From: an uncultured Clostridia bacterium
GTDB lineage: Bacteria; Bacillota; Clostridia; Christensenellales; UBA1242
Reading direction: 5' to 3'
DNA length: 5,883 bases
Assembly (NCBI GenBank): GCA_947584775.1
Contig: CANPWT010000058.1
Span: 1-5,883 of the forward strand
Both the position numbers and the translations under genes were made by a program. The notes beneath the pieces were generated by a model that was not told the DNA's origin, made no database searches, and saw only the letters and a program-made list of their open reading frames with translations. Below, piece by piece: positions 4,531 through 5,883 of this stretch (position 1 is the stretch's first letter; each line of letters starts with the position of its first letter).

Positions 4531-5051
4531 ATGAACATAAAGTTTAAAAATATAGAAACTGAGCGTTTGTTGCTAAGGAAGTTTACACAACAAGATTTGG
4601 ATGATTTTATTGAATTTCAGTCCGACCCAACCATGTACAATTTTCAGCCGTCAGCAGCAAGGGGCAGCCGAGAGGAATATTTGCAAGATTTAACTAGATA
4701 CATCTCTTTTTATTCCGCCAGCCCTACAAAAGCCTTGTTTTTTTGCGGTTGAGTATAAAGAAAATCATAAAGTTATAGGCAAAGTTACCGTCAGCGTGCT
4801 AGATGACACCCATTGCAGAATGAGTTGGGCAATCCATAAAAAATATCGCCACCAGGGGTTGGCATTTGAAGCCTGCCAAGCAGTAATGCAGTTTTTAAAG
4901 CAGTTGAATTTAGATAATAGCATAAACATTTGGAGCGGCAACGAGGCCAGCATTAACTTGGCAACCAAACTTGGCTTTAAGTTGATTGGTGTTGAAAAAT
5001 GCCAGGCAAAAAGACGGCAAAACTTTTGACAGCCTAAATTTTCAGTTATAA
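4531..5051 (+). pseudogene. GNAT acetyltransferase (RimJ/RimL type) with two +1 frameshifts
   Basis: The frame starting MNIKFKNIETERLLLRKFTQQDLDDFIEF stops at 4750-4752. Removing one T from the seven-T run 4738-4744 lets it continue as LFFAVEYKENHKVIGKVTVSVLDD and then MSWAIHKKYRHQGLAFEACQAV, which holds the acetyl-CoA loop (RHQGLA). NEASINLATKLGFKLIGVE follows, the GNAT C-terminal motif. That frame stops at 5027-5029. Removing one A from a five-A run (4995-4999 or 5008-5012) restores the typical ending KDGKTFDSLNFQL with a stop at 5049-5051. The repaired protein is 172 residues, normal for the RimJ/RimL-like group that acetylates protein N-termini or small amines. Both lesions are single-base gains in homopolymers, so either a true pseudogene or sequencing error is possible. 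ATG 4531 fits the domain start and the promoter. Confidence 0.8.
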
Positions 5052-5119
5052 AAATTGCAATCTTAATTTTCAATCATGAAAATTCTAACCCAATTTTCAA
5101 TTATAAAAATTTCTAATCC
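5037..5119 (+). repeat. Three imperfect 27-28-bp tandem repeats
   Basis: Units begin aattttca at 5037, 5065 and 5092 and follow the pattern aattttcaattataaaaatt plus a variable c-t-a-a-rich end. The first unit overlaps the repaired C-terminus of the GNAT gene. The middle unit contains a perfect hairpin, aattttca-atca-tgaaaatt (5065-5084). The array dies out in A/T-rich sequence to about 5150. No spacers or conserved direct-repeat geometry point to CRISPR. Confidence 0.6.
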
Positions 5120-5175
5120 AATATTTTAAAAATCCAAAATTTCAAATTTTTTAGATAACACAAGCATGTTTTGCT

Positions 5176-5203
5176 TTGATGTCCGCCCAAAATTTGATAT
5201 AAT
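5176..5203 (+). promoter_or_regulatory. Predicted promoter of the glycosylase fragment, leaderless
   Basis: TTGATG (5176-5181) and a perfect TATAAT (5198-5203) are 16 nt apart. The ATG at 5210 is 6 nt after the -10 and has no ribosome site, so the expected transcript start coincides with the start codon. Confidence 0.6.
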
Positions 5204-5209
5204 TATTTT

Positions 5210-5428
5210 ATGAATATTGCAGACGAAATTAAGAAATGCAATCTTTGCGGCGAGTTGCCAAAACTTGTAGATACGCCAATTCAAGTTGGCTCTACGCCTT
5301 TTATAATAATAGGGGAAAGTCCAGCAAAGGACGGTTGGATACAATCCAAAAGGGCATTTTATAATTCGTCTGGGAAATTGCAAGCCAGCGGACGCGTGTT
5401 GGAAAAATTATTAAATAATAGGTGGTAG
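5210..5428 (+). pseudogene. Uracil-DNA glycosylase family protein, N-terminal fragment
   Basis: The first 70 or so residues match the N-terminus of COG1573-type uracil-DNA glycosylases, which excise uracil from DNA. They show a CNLC pair (residues 10-13) as in the iron-sulfur ligands of these enzymes, then FIIIGESPAKDGW (motif 1, the G-E-x-P water-activating loop), then SKRAFYNSSGKLQASGRVLEKLL, the family's FYN...GK segment. The usual protein is around 200 residues. Here it ends after 72 residues at TAG 5426-5428, before the remaining cluster cysteines and the C-terminal DNA-binding loop, so it cannot be active. Homology stops at about 5412 and sequence of a second acetyltransferase begins within the next 15 nt, in another frame. 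This looks like a deletion that removed the end of one gene and the start of the next. Confidence 0.7.
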
Positions 5429-5715
5429 GCTTTTCATTCTCTTATATAAAGCCATGGTCGGACGGAAACCATTTGATGGTGGAAGAAATATCAGTAGACC
5501 CTAAATTTAGGCAGGGTGGCACAGCACTAAAATTAATTTCTAAAATTTTTAGCGTGGCAATAAAAAAATATAATGTTGTAAAAATTGAAGGCACAACATA
5601 CGAGGATGAAAACGGCGCACCTTTTAAAATTTACAAAAAATTAGGCTTTAAAAAGGTTGAGGACTTGTTTTTAATAGAAGGGGATGCTAGCAAATTTAAA
5701 TCGTGGATTAATTAA
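5422..5715 (+). CDS. GNAT acetyltransferase, N-terminally truncated
   Basis: These 97 residues cover only the acetyl-CoA-binding and C-terminal part of a GNAT fold. VVGFSFSYIKPW is the central beta-strand pair, HLMVEEISVDPKFRQGGTALKLI holds the beta-strand/alpha helix with an R-x-x-G-x-A loop (RQGGTA), and GAPFKIYKKLGFKKVEDLFLI is the usual C-terminal motif. The first 45-50 residues of a normal about 145-residue protein are missing. The frame before 5422 carries two consecutive stops (5416-5421), and the GTG start has no ribosome site. It overlaps the glycosylase fragment by 7 nt, so it may be read only by reinitiation, or not at all. The substrate is unknown. It is probably non-functional, but the remaining frame is undamaged, which suggests the truncation is recent or artefactual. 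Confidence 0.7.
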   Translation: MVGFSFSYIKPWSDGNHLMVEEISVDPKFRQGGTALKLISKIFSVAIKKYNVVKIEGTTYEDENGAPFKIYKKLGFKKVEDLFLIEGDASKFKSWIN

Positions 5716-5726
5716 AAAGGAGGGGA
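5715..5726 (+). promoter_or_regulatory. Strong Shine-Dalgarno for the HIT-family gene
   Basis: The sequence aaaggagggga lies just before ATG 5729 and is nearly full complement to the 16S rRNA 3' end. It contrasts with the ribosome-site-less starts at 4531, 5210 and 5422, and fixes the start of the last gene. Confidence 0.75.
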
Positions 5727-5728
5727 GT

Positions 5729-5883
5729 ATGAAATTGACGGCGAAGGAATTAACCGATATGGGCATTTGCCCAACTTGCTATAACAAAGAGTATAATAAC
5801 TGCCTGTTTGGCGACATAACGGACATGCTGTTGTACGAAAACGACCAATTTGAGTGTTATTTATGCGGCAACCCCCGAGCAGA
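5729..5883 (+). CDS. HIT (histidine triad)-family protein, N-terminal part (3' partial)
   Basis: The 51 visible residues begin MKLTAKELTDMGICPTCYNKEYNNCLFGD and run to FECYLCGNPRA at the window end. They contain a CPTC pair (residues 14-17), CLFGD, MLLYENDQFECYLCGNPRA, and a second Cys pair (CYLC). This resembles the N-terminus of bacterial HIT-like proteins in which a cysteine-containing CYN...N.CL.GD segment and a (V/C)GNPRA...H motif precede the domain. The family hydrolyses or transfers nucleotidyl groups. The catalytic H-x-H-x-H triad would lie beyond the window, so this call rests on the N-terminal pattern only. The gene starts 13 nt after the GNAT fragment with a strong ribosome site and could share its transcript. 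Confidence 0.6.
   Translation, partial: MKLTAKELTDMGICPTCYNKEYNNCLFGDITDMLLYENDQFECYLCGNPRA

Noticed and set aside
4731..4760. Programmed +1 frameshift in the GNAT gene
   Set aside because: No known slippery signal or stimulator is seen, and a second unrelated homopolymer lesion occurs in the same gene, so error or mutation is simpler.
5037..5150. Possible CRISPR array
   Set aside because: Units are contiguous, diverged and A/T-rich, with no unique spacers and no cas genes.
5126..5383. An 85-codon minus-strand frame opposite the glycosylase fragment
   Set aside because: The plus strand has clear glycosylase motifs; the minus frame has none.

Overview
The window is AT-rich bacterial DNA (about 21% G+C in 3061-3180, counted by hand). 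It has Shine-Dalgarno-led genes, sigma-70-type promoters, short hairpin-plus-T terminators, a class II tRNA-Ser with encoded CCA, and phage-type lysis genes of the kind found in Bacillota prophages. This suggests an uncultured low-G+C Bacillota (Clostridia-like) relative, probably a metagenome contig. That placement is inference; no rRNA or universal marker is present.

Left part (1-1565): the C-terminal half of an Old-Yellow-Enzyme/2,4-dienoyl-CoA reductase-type flavoenzyme runs in from the left edge. The edge itself is a perfect 39-nt inverted repeat, probably a fold-back artefact. Next, on the minus strand, is a 5'-truncated DNA-deoxyinosine glycosylase remnant. Its missing N-terminal half is replaced by about 280 nt of non-coding sequence containing what looks like a dispersed repeat.

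Middle (1566-3030): a coupled pair of small membrane-protein genes resembles a phage lysis cassette (a one-helix charged protein and a holin) but has no endolysin. It ends in a terminator and is followed by an independent mscL (mechanosensitive channel) with its own promoter and terminator. A long AT-rich inverted repeat lies downstream.

tRNA island (3216-3715): tRNA-Ser(CGA) is followed by about 365 nt of non-coding DNA much richer in G+C (66 of 120 bases in 3421-3540). This DNA contains a second copy of the last 21 nt of the tRNA, two copies of a roughly 50-nt module with small internal hairpins, and a 13-bp palindromic hairpin. It looks like a tRNA-anchored repeat or a relic of a small mobile element.

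Right part (3790-5883): a LOG-family (lysine decarboxylase-like) gene on the minus strand is divergent from a GNAT acetyltransferase that carries two single-base frameshifts in homopolymers. Then come three imperfect 27-28-bp tandem repeats, a uracil-DNA glycosylase-family gene cut off after about 70 codons and joined to the C-terminal part of a second GNAT gene, and the start of a HIT-family gene at the right edge. The two genes at 4531 and 5210 have promoter -10 boxes only 6 nt before their ATG and no Shine-Dalgarno, so they look leaderless.

Overall this is an accessory, decaying stretch. The intact genes are mscL, the LOG gene, the two lysis-type genes and the tRNA. Three or four other genes are truncated or frameshifted, two of them from the uracil-DNA glycosylase superfamily. 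No complete new defence or biosynthetic system is visible.
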